Shown one piece after another: positions 1-7,880 of a stretch of DNA of 64,000 nucleotides. The notes under the pieces are model-generated. The model searched no databases and was not told the DNA's origin. It saw nothing but the letters and a program-made list of their open reading frames with translations. The first letter of the stretch is position 1; the number at the start of each line of letters is the position of its first letter. Origin of the DNA: Lachnospiraceae bacterium (lineage in GTDB: Bacteria > Bacillota > Clostridia > Lachnospirales > Lachnospiraceae); the NCBI GenBank assembly GCA_017397645.1, contig JAFQIE010000025.1:1-64000 (forward strand). Direction: 5' to 3'. The position numbers were made by a program, and so were the translations under genes.

Positions 1-1330
1 CTGCGGGCAGGTATTCAGCCTGTCCAATATAAATGGTGTTATGCTTTAGAAAATCACTATCAATGGTTAAGGTCTCCTCCGCCACCTGATAATCCGAATG
101 GAAGTAGACGCCAAACGCCACCGAAAGGGCAATCGTTATCGCACACAAAGCTATTCCACCCCTTGTAAGTTTCTCCGACAACATTAAGACAATTCCCAAT
201 ATCACTGCACATAGGGCACATGGCCACAATCGGTAAGTGAACTGGATAGCATTGAACAATGTGTTATTCAAAACCTTCCATGGAAAAATATCTGTAGACA
301 ACACAAATAGCAGCACACCCAAGAGAAGAAACGCATCTGCCCAACGGTTCTTTATTTTTCCAAATGCAAATCGGCTAATCAGCAACAATAAAATCGGAAT
401 TCCGATACCCAGTTCCGCAATCACACCGAAATTTCCTTTTAAGTAAAAAAATGATTTCAGTGGTTGCGTATTGTCTCCAATCCATGCCCAGGATTGCTGA
501 TACCAGAACTTACCTGTCAACATTTGCTCCAGCATAGGAAATACAAAATATGCGCTGATGCCCATGGTCAATAACGCGGTAATCAACAGCCGCTTTATCT
601 TTTCGGGACGGAGTAGCTCCTTCCGTGTTTTTTCAAGAAAGACAGCGCTAATAAAAATACCACAAGTCACGATAAAACAAATCAAAGTGGTAATGGTATG
701 GGTCAGTATCAGCCCCGAAAAAGCCACGCCCAGTAGCCAAATCCGTTTGCCCTCTTTGGCAAAGTAGTCATAGATACCTGCAAACAAAAGAGGCAGGAAT
801 ACAAATGCGGCATATTCACTGATTCCGGCACGACTATGTAAATCACCCAGATAATACTGGGAAAGCATAAGCATTACCGTTCCTGTAATGGAAAATTTCA
901 CATTACCTGAAATATATCGAAAGGCCATATATGTGGTGCAGGATGCTGCTATCGTAAGGCATAGCGCGAATATTTTCCAACTGAGGATGGGCGATACGCC
1001 GAGTATCCTAAGAAATGCCGGCAGCACCAAGGTAATATCTGAATAAAACAAAGAACTGCCATAGCCGTATCCATTCAAAAAAATAGGATTCACTCTGGAG
1101 GGGTAGGTCCCGTGCACAATCGCTTCCTTGACGGATTCTATACGTAACAAATGGTAGATGGTATCTAAAAGGTGGCAACCCAGTCCATCCATCAAATAGG
1201 GAAGACCTGTCACCACGGCGATCAGAAGTACCATTCCCACAACCTGCCATGTCTCCTTCCCATACACAGACCATGTGTGACTTCTGTTTGCTGTTAATTT
1301 ATCTTTTTGTTTTGCAAATATTTTTTTCAT
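1..1330 (-). CDS. Large polytopic membrane protein, PTPS-related/YfhO-like (partial, 3' end beyond window)
   Basis: An uninterrupted minus-strand frame runs from an ATG at 1328-1330 to base 1, giving 443 residues without a stop, so the C-terminus lies outside the window. The protein has a first membrane segment at about residues 30-48, then DTIYHLLRIESVKEAI and a tyrosine/glycine-rich loop (GYGYGSSLFY), followed by about nine hydrophobic segments. This layout resembles the 6-pyruvoyl-tetrahydropterin-synthase-related integral membrane family and YfhO-like proteins. These look like GT-C glycosyltransferases and are often tied to envelope glycan or teichoic-acid modification; the substrate is unknown. 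The ribosome binding site is weak (TTGGAA). A candidate promoter lies at 1381-1409. The gene is divergent from cotJ. The fold class is fairly secure; the function is inference. Confidence 0.7.
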   Translation of the reverse strand, partial: MKKIFAKQKDKLTANRSHTWSVYGKETWQVVGMVLLIAVVTGLPYLMDGLGCHLLDTIYHLLRIESVKEAIVHGTYPSRVNPIFLNGYGYGSSLFYSDITLVLPAFLRILGVSPILSWKIFALCLTIAASCTTYMAFRYISGNVKFSITGTVMLMLSQYYLGDLHSRAGISEYAAFVFLPLLFAGIYDYFAKEGKRIWLLGVAFSGLILTHTITTLICFIVTCGIFISAVFLEKTRKELLRPEKIKRLLITALLTMGISAYFVFPMLEQMLTGKFWYQQSWAWIGDNTQPLKSFFYLKGNFGVIAELGIGIPILLLLISRFAFGKIKNRWADAFLLLGVLLFVLSTDIFPWKVLNNTLFNAIQFTYRLWPCALCAVILGIVLMLSEKLTRGGIALCAITIALSVAFGVYFHSDYQVAEETLTIDSDFLKHNTIYIGQAEYLPA

Positions 1331-1380
1331 TTCCAATATTATCTTTTGTTGTGCTAATGTCTTAATCTGCTTTGAGTACT

Positions 1381-1409
1381 ATTTTACTGCATCGCCTCTG
1401 CAAACGCAA
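1381..1409 (-). promoter_or_regulatory. Candidate promoter for the PTPS-related membrane protein
   Basis: On the minus strand TTGCGT (1404-1409) is followed after 17 bp by TAAAAT (1381-1386), upstream of the ATG at 1330. The -35 box is poor. The 187-bp gap 1331-1517 must also hold the cotJ promoter, which I could not place with confidence; a TATAAT occurs at 1451-1456 on the plus strand without a good -35. Confidence 0.4.
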
Positions 1410-1517
1410 TCTGCTTTTCATCTTTCTAAAGTTTCCAACATCTGTTCAATTATAATATCGAATGATAGGGAAAAATATGATTGTTACTGTTAATTTGTTT
1501 TTAAAAGGAGGTAACTA

Positions 1518-1982
1518 ATGGATGCAATAAATCAGTGCACTTGTGCTGGGCATCTGGCAATGGCCACTGTTCCCAAGCAGGAATGGTGCGAGCCCTATGA
1601 TTGCGAAATCGCATTGACGGAAGGAACAATTTTTCCCTGCCTTAACCTGACTTTTTATAAAGCACCTGCCAACCAAAAGAAGTTAAAAAGTTGCAGCAGT
1701 CTGTCTAACAAAGATGAGAGAGACAGAGAAGAAATGATGACGGAACTTTCTGCCATCAGTTTTATGCTCAACGATTTGACCCTATATCTGGACACCCACC
1801 CGGACTGTCCCAACGGAACACCCTTGTTCCACGAACTGTTGGCAAAGCGATTAGAACTTTTGTCGGAATTTGCAGAGAGATTCTATCCTTTGACACATTT
1901 GTCTATGGTAACCGGTGAATTTGACGAAAACCGTTATGGTTGGTCCGAAGGACCCATGCCGTGGGAAGGAGCGTGTATCTAA
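1518..1982 (+). CDS. cotJA-cotJB: Spore coat protein CotJA-CotJB fusion
   Basis: This is a 154-residue protein. Residues 12-50 match the CotJA signature (LAMATVPKQEW, then GTIFPCLNLTFYK). Residues 68-150 match CotJB (YLDTHPDCPNGTPLFHELL, then GPMPWE near the end). In Bacillus and most clostridia these are two adjacent genes of the cotJABC operon; here a single frame carries both, joined by a short polar linker at about 52-66. The products are inner spore-coat components made in the mother cell. The start has an excellent ribosome binding site (AAAAGGAGGTAACTA before the ATG). Its stop overlaps the cotJC start by one base (TAATG), which indicates translational coupling. Confidence 0.88.
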   Translation: MDAINQCTCAGHLAMATVPKQEWCEPYDCEIALTEGTIFPCLNLTFYKAPANQKKLKSCSSLSNKDERDREEMMTELSAISFMLNDLTLYLDTHPDCPNGTPLFHELLAKRLELLSEFAERFYPLTHLSMVTGEFDENRYGWSEGPMPWEGACI

Positions 1983-2590
1983 TGTTTGCCTATGAAAAAA
2001 GACTTCAATTTCCTGTAAAAATAAAAAACACAAATCCTGATACTGCCAGACTCATTATGAGCCAATACGGCGGCCCGGATGGTGAGTTATCCGCTAGTAT
2101 GCGTTATTTATCGCAACGTTATTCTATGCCGGTAAAAGAGGTCGGCGGACTTCTCACGGATATTGGTACCGAAGAGTTGAATCACATGGAAATTATCTGT
2201 GCCATGGTATATCAGTTGACCAGAAACCTATCCGAAGCAGATGTGAAAAGGGCCGGTTTCGATGCGTATTATATCGACCATACCAAAGGTATATGGCCAC
2301 AGGCAGCGGCAGGGGTACCCTTCACTTCTTTGGAGTTCCAATCCAAAGGCGATCCTATTACAGATTTATTTGAAAACCTGGCTGCAGAGCAAAAAGCAAG
2401 AACAGTGTATGACAATCTGCTCCGTGTCATTGATGACCCGGATGTAGTAGCCCCTCTAAAATTCTTGCGAGCTAGGGAAATCGTCCACTTCCAGCGCTTC
2501 GGTGAGGCTTTGGAAATGACAAAAGAAAAGTTGGACTGCAAAAATTTCTATCATTGTAACGCTTCTTTTGACAAGATAGGAAAGAAATAA
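1982..2590 (+). CDS. cotJC: Spore coat protein CotJC (manganese-catalase family)
   Basis: The protein has 202 residues when started at the ATG overlapping the cotJAB stop (MFAYEKRLQFPVKI). An in-frame upstream start would extend it into cotJB and is not preferred. CotJC belongs to the ferritin-like manganese catalase family. The helical-bundle pattern with carboxylate/histidine ligands is visible: the first helix motif EELNHMEIICAM at about 63-74 and the later AEQKARTVYDNLLR and AREIVHFQRFGEA. The paired E-x-x-H type ligands support a di-metal centre. It sits in the spore coat and may remove peroxide. It ends before a hairpin at 2625-2651 that separates it from the convergent his operon. Confidence 0.9.
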   Translation: MFAYEKRLQFPVKIKNTNPDTARLIMSQYGGPDGELSASMRYLSQRYSMPVKEVGGLLTDIGTEELNHMEIICAMVYQLTRNLSEADVKRAGFDAYYIDHTKGIWPQAAAGVPFTSLEFQSKGDPITDLFENLAAEQKARTVYDNLLRVIDDPDVVAPLKFLRAREIVHFQRFGEALEMTKEKLDCKNFYHCNASFDKIGKK

Positions 2591-2624
2591 GGTAACTCTA
2601 TCAGTTTCGTCTGAATGAACAAAG

Positions 2625-2651
2625 AAAGGCAGGAAAAAACATCCTGCCTTT
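2625..2651. terminator. Convergent terminator between cotJC and hisK
   Basis: A perfect 10-bp stem, AAAGGCAGGA (2625-2634) and TCCTGCCTTT (2642-2651), with a 7-nt loop. The AAA/TTT flanks make it usable from both strands. It lies between the ends of cotJC (plus) and hisK (minus). Confidence 0.75.
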
Positions 2652-2678
2652 GGTATTCCATATGTTTTTAAATTCAAA

Positions 2679-3485
2679 CTATAGTTCCACAGCCTGAAAC
2701 TTGCCGTCTATCAACTGCCAAATTTCCCCAAAACCACATTCCCTGGCAAGGACTTTTGCCTGTTCAAAACCGTAGCACAACCCGTCCAAACTATGAGCAT
2801 CCGAGGTGATGGTTACTCTACCTCCCATTTTATGAAGTTCACATATAAGTGCTTTTGATGGATAGGGTTCCGTGCGATAACCACGGCTCACAGCACCACT
2901 GTTAATCTCAAATATCTTACCCGCTTTCACAAGTTTTTTCATGGCAGACTTTGACGCTGCTACATATGCTTCCCCATCCGTATCGATGAGGCATTTGCGC
3001 TCATTGAACTTGGTGATGATGTCAAAATGTCCCACAATATCTACATAGGGATTATCTGCCAACTGCCCCACGGTCTCATAGTAAGCTTCCACCAGTTTTT
3101 CCACATTTCCAAAACGTGTACAAGCCTCCTCGAAAAATTCCAGGGTATCATCAATGCTAATGGGCTCTTCTCCGTCCATCACATGGTGCACGGAACCAAT
3201 CACATAGTCAAATCCGGAAAGTTCCAAGTCGGATATCACATCGTACTCTATGCCTAAATAGACATCCAACTCTCCTCCCATAGATTCCTTAACCTTCCGG
3301 CCCTCCTCCATGTAAGCATGGAAGGAATCCCAAGACATAGACCAATCATTTTCGTAGGGCAGAGGGCTGTGACCGGAAAAGCCTACAGAACAAAGCCCTC
3401 TATCCTTCGCTGCCTCAGCTATTTCCATTAACGAACCCCGACCATCATCATATTTAGAATGAATATGAAGGTCCTGCAGTATCAT
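2679..3485 (-). CDS. hisK: Histidinol-phosphatase, PHP family (HisK/HisJ)
   Basis: The protein has 268 residues. It removes the phosphate from L-histidinol phosphate, the penultimate route step of histidine synthesis. PHP metal-binding motifs are visible: DLHIHSKYDDGRG at residues 5-17, FSGHSPLP at 36-43, a conserved GSVHHV segment, DIVGHFD in the middle and TITSDAHSLDGL near the C-terminus. This is the non-HAD phosphatase type found in Firmicutes, consistent with the monofunctional HisB in the same operon. It is the last gene of the operon, overlapping hisIE by 4 bp, with a good ribosome binding site (AGGAGAAAATGGTGAA). Confidence 0.93.
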   Translation of the reverse strand: MILQDLHIHSKYDDGRGSLMEIAEAAKDRGLCSVGFSGHSPLPYENDWSMSWDSFHAYMEEGRKVKESMGGELDVYLGIEYDVISDLELSGFDYVIGSVHHVMDGEEPISIDDTLEFFEEACTRFGNVEKLVEAYYETVGQLADNPYVDIVGHFDIITKFNERKCLIDTDGEAYVAASKSAMKKLVKAGKIFEINSGAVSRGYRTEPYPSKALICELHKMGGRVTITSDAHSLDGLCYGFEQAKVLARECGFGEIWQLIDGKFQAVEL

Positions 3486-4132
3486 TTCACCATTTTCTCC
3501 TGTTTTACCTTATGGTCAATCACATGACGGGAGGCCATCTCTTTGCGAATGTCCTCCAAGGTGATGCCCTGGTCAATCATCAGCACCATAGTGTGATAAA
3601 TCAAATCACCAATCTCATAAATGGTGTTGGCCTTATCGCCATCCTTGGCAGAGATAATTACCTCTGTACATTCTTCTCCCACTTTCTTCAATATTTTGTC
3701 TGTCCCCTTTTCAAAGAGATATGTAGTATAGGACCCTTCCTTAGGTGTTTCCTTTCTGCCCACCAGCATATCCATCAACGCCTCATAGGAAAAAGCAGGT
3801 GCTTCTTCTCCCTCATAAACAGGATTGGAGAAACAGGAATCGGTGCCCAAATGACAAGCCGGCCCGTCCTTTTTTACTTCTACCACCAAAGCGTCATAAT
3901 CGCAATCCGCCGTGATGGACACGATATGCTGATAGTTCCCGCTGGTTTCGCCCTTCAGCCACAACTCCTGACGGCTTCTGCTCCAAAAACAGGTAAGCCC
4001 CTTTTCCATGGAAATCTTCAGACTTTCCTCGTTCATATAGGCCAGCGTCAGCACTTTCTTGGTCTCATTGTCTACCACAATGGCAGGAATCAGTCCCTTA
4101 TCGTCAAATTTTAATTTGTTGATATCTAACAT
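3482..4132 (-). CDS. hisIE: Bifunctional phosphoribosyl-AMP cyclohydrolase / phosphoribosyl-ATP pyrophosphatase
   Basis: The protein has 216 residues with two domains. HisI occupies about residues 1-110, with VLTLAYMNEESL, FWSRSRQELWLKGETSGN and the zinc-ligand region DCDYDALVVEVKKDGPACH. HisE occupies about 125-205, with the MazG-like EECTEVIISAKDGD and EIGDLIYHTMVLM segments that bind the divalent ion. It carries out steps 2 and 3 of histidine synthesis, hydrolysing PR-ATP to PR-AMP and then opening the purine ring. The ribosome binding site GAGGAGATAAGAA is well placed. hisF lies 3 bp upstream and hisK overlaps by 4 bp. Confidence 0.95.
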   Translation of the reverse strand: MLDINKLKFDDKGLIPAIVVDNETKKVLTLAYMNEESLKISMEKGLTCFWSRSRQELWLKGETSGNYQHIVSITADCDYDALVVEVKKDGPACHLGTDSCFSNPVYEGEEAPAFSYEALMDMLVGRKETPKEGSYTTYLFEKGTDKILKKVGEECTEVIISAKDGDKANTIYEIGDLIYHTMVLMIDQGITLEDIRKEMASRHVIDHKVKQEKMVK

Positions 4133-4135
4133 TTC

Positions 4136-4894
4136 TTATCTCCTCACATGAATTCCGTTTGCTGCAAGTTCATTTTTCAATTCCTCGATGGTCACCTGTC
4201 CGAAGTGGAAAATAGAAGCCGCCAGCCCGGCATCCACTTTAGGAAGTGTTTTGAACAATGTGATAAAATCCTGAACGCCGCCGGCACCTCCGGAAGCAAT
4301 CACGGGTACATTCACCACCTGACACACTGCATCCAGCATTTCCAGGTCAAAGCCCTGTTTCACGCCATCAGTATCAATAGAGTTTAATACGATTTCACCG
4401 GCTCCACTGTCCACACCACGCTTGATCCATTCAATGGCATCCATACCGGTATCTTCCCTGCCACCCTTGGCGAACACACGAAACTGTCCGTCCACACGTT
4501 TAGCGTCTACAGAGAGGACCACACATTGGTCGCCATACAGTTTTGCGGCTTGACCAATCAGGTCAGGATTGCGGATGGCCCCGGAGTTGACACTGACTTT
4601 GTCTGCACCACATTTTAATACTCTGTCAAAATCTTCTATGGTATTGATACCACCGCCCACAGTCAAGGGAATAAATATCCGGGATGCTACTTCCCGCAAA
4701 ACATCAGTGAACAGTGCCCTGCCCTCTGCAGAGGCTGTGATGTCGTAAAACACCAACTCATCTGCGCCGGAATCAGAATAGAGTTTTGCCAGTTCCAAGG
4801 GACTGGACACATCGGACAGGCCGAGGAAATTCACACCCTTTACCACACGACCGTTTTTCACATCGAGGCAGGGAATAATTCGTTTCGTTATCAT
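4136..4894 (-). CDS. hisF: Imidazole glycerol phosphate synthase, cyclase subunit
   Basis: The protein has 252 residues and is a (beta-alpha)8 barrel. Conserved pieces include IIPCLDVKNGRVVKGVNF at the N-terminus (catalytic Asp of strand 1), ADELVFYDITAS, PLTVGGGI, DKVSVNSGA, the second catalytic aspartate region IVLNSIDTDGVKQGFD, and VIASGGAG. It takes ammonia delivered by HisH and converts PRFAR to imidazole glycerol phosphate and AICAR. The AICAR feeds the purine pathway, whose purC and guaA lie 15 kb away. Its start overlaps the hisA stop (ATGA). Confidence 0.96.
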   Translation of the reverse strand: MITKRIIPCLDVKNGRVVKGVNFLGLSDVSSPLELAKLYSDSGADELVFYDITASAEGRALFTDVLREVASRIFIPLTVGGGINTIEDFDRVLKCGADKVSVNSGAIRNPDLIGQAAKLYGDQCVVLSVDAKRVDGQFRVFAKGGREDTGMDAIEWIKRGVDSGAGEIVLNSIDTDGVKQGFDLEMLDAVCQVVNVPVIASGGAGGVQDFITLFKTLPKVDAGLAASIFHFGQVTIEELKNELAANGIHVRR

Positions 4895-5604
4895 TTCGCT
4901 ATCTTCAGTGCCTCCTTTAAGTCAATTGCTCCGGTATAATATGCCTTACCCACAATGGCGCCGTACATCCCCATGTCACGCAAAGCTTCAATATCACTCA
5001 GATCCGTCACTCCACCGGAAGCAATTAGGTTTAAGTCGAAGGTTGCATTCAAATATTTGTATAGTTCACGGTTGGTGCCACTCATAGCGCCGTCTTTGGA
5101 TATATCGGTACAGATAACCGTTTTCACACCTATGGTTTGCAGTTTATTTAAGAAGTCTTCACAACTGACATTGCTGACTTCCGTCCAGCCCTTGATGGCC
5201 ACATAACCGTCACGGCAGTCCACACCCACAGCGATATGTTTTCCATAACTATCCACCATATCCTGCAAAAACGCTTCGTCCATCAGCGCTGCCGTACCCA
5301 AAATCACGCGCTCCACACCGGCATCCAGATACCGTTTCACGGTTTCCTCCGTACGGATGCCCCCACCGATTTCCACTTTTAGGCCGCTTTCTTTCGCAAC
5401 CGCTGCCACAACCTCAAAATTAGGCGTGGTGCCGTCCAGCGCACCCTCCAAATCCACCATATGAATGTATTCCGCACCGGCCATTCGGAAGGCCCTCGCC
5501 ACCTCTACAGGGTTTTCACTATATATGGTCATTTGCTTGTAGTCCCCCTTGTAAAGGCGGACCGCTTTTTTATCGTATAAATCAATTGCAGGTAATATAA
5601 ACAT
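4891..5604 (-). CDS. hisA: ProFAR isomerase HisA
   Basis: The product is 1-(5-phosphoribosyl)-5-[(5-phosphoribosylamino)methylideneamino]imidazole-4-carboxamide isomerase, 237 residues from the ATG at 5602-5604 (MFILPAIDLYDKKAVRLYKG). A GTG at 5616 overlapping the hisH stop would add four residues; I prefer the ATG because family members begin directly with ILPAIDL. It is a (beta-alpha)8 barrel homologous to HisF, with KVEIGGGIRTEETV, ERVILGTAA and the second half-barrel motif LIASGGVTDLSDIEAL. It catalyses the Amadori isomerisation of ProFAR to PRFAR. It overlaps hisF by 4 bp. Confidence 0.94.
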   Translation of the reverse strand: MFILPAIDLYDKKAVRLYKGDYKQMTIYSENPVEVARAFRMAGAEYIHMVDLEGALDGTTPNFEVVAAVAKESGLKVEIGGGIRTEETVKRYLDAGVERVILGTAALMDEAFLQDMVDSYGKHIAVGVDCRDGYVAIKGWTEVSNVSCEDFLNKLQTIGVKTVICTDISKDGAMSGTNRELYKYLNATFDLNLIASGGVTDLSDIEALRDMGMYGAIVGKAYYTGAIDLKEALKIAK

Positions 5605-5612
5605 AGTTGTTC

Positions 5613-6221
5613 TCACATTTCACAAAATGCTTTTAGTATTTTCAGGCCCACTTCCCCACTTTTCTCGGGATGGAACTGGCAACCCATCACATTGTCCATG
5701 GCCACTGCAGCGGTGATTTCCTTACCGTATTTAGAAGTGGCTATCACACTATCCTCACAGTCTACACCGTAAAAACTATGGACAAAATACACAAAGTCAC
5801 CATTCTTAATATACTTCCAAAGAGCATGTTCCCGGGTAAAGTGCAGGGCATTCCAGCCGATGTGTGGAATCTTCAAATTGGGAGGAAGGGTTTCCTCCAT
5901 ACCGATGACATTTCCTTTGATCAGTCCCAGACCCTCATGCTCACCATATTCGTAACTTTTTTCAAACAGAAGCTGCATCCCCAGGCATATCCCCATCAGT
6001 GGCTTGCCTGCCGCCGCTTCCCGAAGGACCGCTTGGTCCATTCCGGTTTCACGGAGTTTCTTTGCTGCATCGCCGAAGGCACCCACCCCCGGCAAAATGA
6101 TTCTGTCTGCTTTTGCTATTTCGGCCTCATCCCCTGTCACCACTGCCTGTGCTCCAAGCATATGTAGCGAGCTTTTCAGTGAAAACAGATTACCCACGCC
6201 GTAATCAACTATGGCTATCAT
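5613..6221 (-). CDS. hisH: Imidazole glycerol phosphate synthase, glutaminase subunit
   Basis: The protein has 202 residues and is a class I glutamine amidotransferase. The nucleophile elbow is visible as PLMGICLGMQLLFEKS at about residues 74-89 (catalytic Cys in GICLGMQ). The His-Glu pair lies near the C-terminus in MGCQFHPEKSGEVG. It releases ammonia from glutamine and channels it to HisF. It is directly adjacent to hisB and a few bases upstream of hisA, with a good ribosome binding site (AAAGGAGTACTGTAA). All triad residues are present, unlike the GATase domain of guaA in this same window. Confidence 0.95.
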   Translation of the reverse strand: MIAIVDYGVGNLFSLKSSLHMLGAQAVVTGDEAEIAKADRIILPGVGAFGDAAKKLRETGMDQAVLREAAAGKPLMGICLGMQLLFEKSYEYGEHEGLGLIKGNVIGMEETLPPNLKIPHIGWNALHFTREHALWKYIKNGDFVYFVHSFYGVDCEDSVIATSKYGKEITAAVAMDNVMGCQFHPEKSGEVGLKILKAFCEM

Positions 6222-6809
6222 TTACAGTACTCCTTTTGTGGATAATACTTTGCCCTCATTGGCAGCATCCTTGGCAGTGGCCTTGCTCAGGGCATGACCA
6301 AAGGCCTTGAAAATACCCTCCGCAATATGGTGGGAATTTTCTCCGTCCAACTCCAGAATGTGGAGCGTAATCTCTGCTTTTCTCACAAATCCCAGGAAGA
6401 ATTCCTTCACCAGTTCGGTATCAAAGGTCCCGATTTTCTCGGAAGGGTAGTCCGCATTATATCGTAGGCAACCTCTTCCGGAAATATCAATGGCACATAA
6501 AATAAGCGCCTCGTCCATGGGAAGGATAATATCACCATAGCGATAAATACCTGCTTTGTCTCCAACCGCCTGGTAGAACGCCTGACCAAGTGCGATTCCC
6601 ACATCCTCAACGGAATGGTGGTCATCTACCTGGGTATCTCCCACGCAGGTCACATTCAGGTCATATCCCGCATGGCGTGCAAACAGGGTTAGCATATGAT
6701 CCAGAAATCCCACACCGGTATGGATGATACTATTTCCCGCACCATCCAAATTCAGGGTGAGTTCAATTTGGGTTTCCGCAGTTTCTCTTTTGACTGTAGC
6801 TACTCTCAT
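6222..6809 (-). CDS. hisB: Imidazoleglycerol-phosphate dehydratase
   Basis: The protein has 195 residues from the ATG at 6807-6809 (MRVATVKRETAETQIEL). A longer in-frame version would read back into hisC and is rejected because AAAGGATGCTAAC before this ATG is a proper ribosome binding site. Both diiron/manganese signature blocks are seen: GVGFLDHMLTLFARHAG and DDHHSVEDVGIALGQA, and in the second repeat NSHHIAEGIFKAFGHAL. This is the monofunctional form; the phosphatase function is supplied by hisK at the operon end. It dehydrates imidazole glycerol phosphate to imidazole acetol phosphate. Confidence 0.95.
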   Translation of the reverse strand: MRVATVKRETAETQIELTLNLDGAGNSIIHTGVGFLDHMLTLFARHAGYDLNVTCVGDTQVDDHHSVEDVGIALGQAFYQAVGDKAGIYRYGDIILPMDEALILCAIDISGRGCLRYNADYPSEKIGTFDTELVKEFFLGFVRKAEITLHILELDGENSHHIAEGIFKAFGHALSKATAKDAANEGKVLSTKGVL

Positions 6810-6810
6810 G

Positions 6811-7878
6811 TTAGCATCCTTTCTCAGATAAAATCTTTGCTGTTTTTTCCAGCAACACATCCATCTGTTCCCTGGTACCAATGGTGATTCGGCAGAAGTC
6901 TTCAATCTCAGGTTTCTTAAAGTGACGAACCAACACGCCCTCGGACTTTAGTTTTGCATAATACTCTTGACCTGAAATAGCAGAGGATTTTGCAAATATA
7001 AAATTCGCCTTGCTGGGCAGTACCTCAAATCCCATTTCCTTTAGTTTCAAGGTGGTGTATTCACGATTTTCCACAATCACCTTACAATTGTCCAAATAAT
7101 ACCGGCTGGTCTGTGCCGCTGCTATGCCTGCACGCTGTGTCATACGATTGATATTGTAGGGATTGATGGAATACTTTAAGGTATTCATGTCCCTGATAAT
7201 GCCTTCGCTGGCAATGGCCACGCCAAGTCTGGCTCCTGCCATGGAGTGGGACTTGGAAAAGGTCTGGCACACCAACAGGTTGTCATACTTTTCAATGAGG
7301 GGCACACAACTCTCCCCACCAAAAGCCACATAGGCTTCGTCGATCAGCACCACATTGTTGGGGTTGGACTTCAAAATCTCCTCAATTTCGCTGACCGGGA
7401 TAGTCATTCCGGTAGGTGCGTTGGGATTGGCTATGACAATCATTTCGTTCAATCCGCAATACTCCCGATAATCCAAAGAAAAATCTCCTTTCAAAGGAAT
7501 CACGTGGGAGGGCAGGTGATTAACGGCCGCATACACCGGATAAAAACCATAACTGATATTAGGGTATGCCACCGGTGTATTGGCGTCTGCAAATGCCGCA
7601 AAAGCCAGATACAATGCCTCATCGGAACCGTTCACCGGCAGAATATTTTCCGGATTCACACCGAAGATCGGTGCCAGTTCTTCCCGAAGGGCCTTACACT
7701 CAGGGTCGCAGTACAGGTTTAGTTTTTCTGCCTCCTCCGCCACTGCCTCCAACACTTTATCGGAGGGCGGGAAGGGAGACTCGTTGGTGTTTAATTTCAC
7801 ATACTGCATATCCTGAGGCTGTTCACCGGGGGTGTACGCCTCCAATGTAGCATATTTTTCACTCATGAAACTTCTCAT
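6811..7878 (-). CDS. hisC: Histidinol-phosphate aminotransferase
   Basis: The protein has 355 residues and is a fold-type I PLP enzyme. Motifs in order: VKLNTNESPFPPS at the N-terminus, NILPVNGSDEALYLAF, VIANPNAPTGMTIP, VLIDEAYVAFGG, and the PLP-lysine region CQTFSKSHSMAGARLG (Schiff-base Lys in SKSH). C-terminal FCRITIGTREQMD carries the substrate-carboxylate arginine. It transfers an amino group from glutamate to imidazole acetol phosphate. The start was chosen because GAGGAG lies 8 bp upstream, inside the end of hisD. The spacing to hisD is 2 bp. Confidence 0.95.
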   Translation of the reverse strand: MRSFMSEKYATLEAYTPGEQPQDMQYVKLNTNESPFPPSDKVLEAVAEEAEKLNLYCDPECKALREELAPIFGVNPENILPVNGSDEALYLAFAAFADANTPVAYPNISYGFYPVYAAVNHLPSHVIPLKGDFSLDYREYCGLNEMIVIANPNAPTGMTIPVSEIEEILKSNPNNVVLIDEAYVAFGGESCVPLIEKYDNLLVCQTFSKSHSMAGARLGVAIASEGIIRDMNTLKYSINPYNINRMTQRAGIAAAQTSRYYLDNCKVIVENREYTTLKLKEMGFEVLPSKANFIFAKSSAISGQEYYAKLKSEGVLVRHFKKPEIEDFCRITIGTREQMDVLLEKTAKILSEKGC

Positions 7879-7880
7879 GA

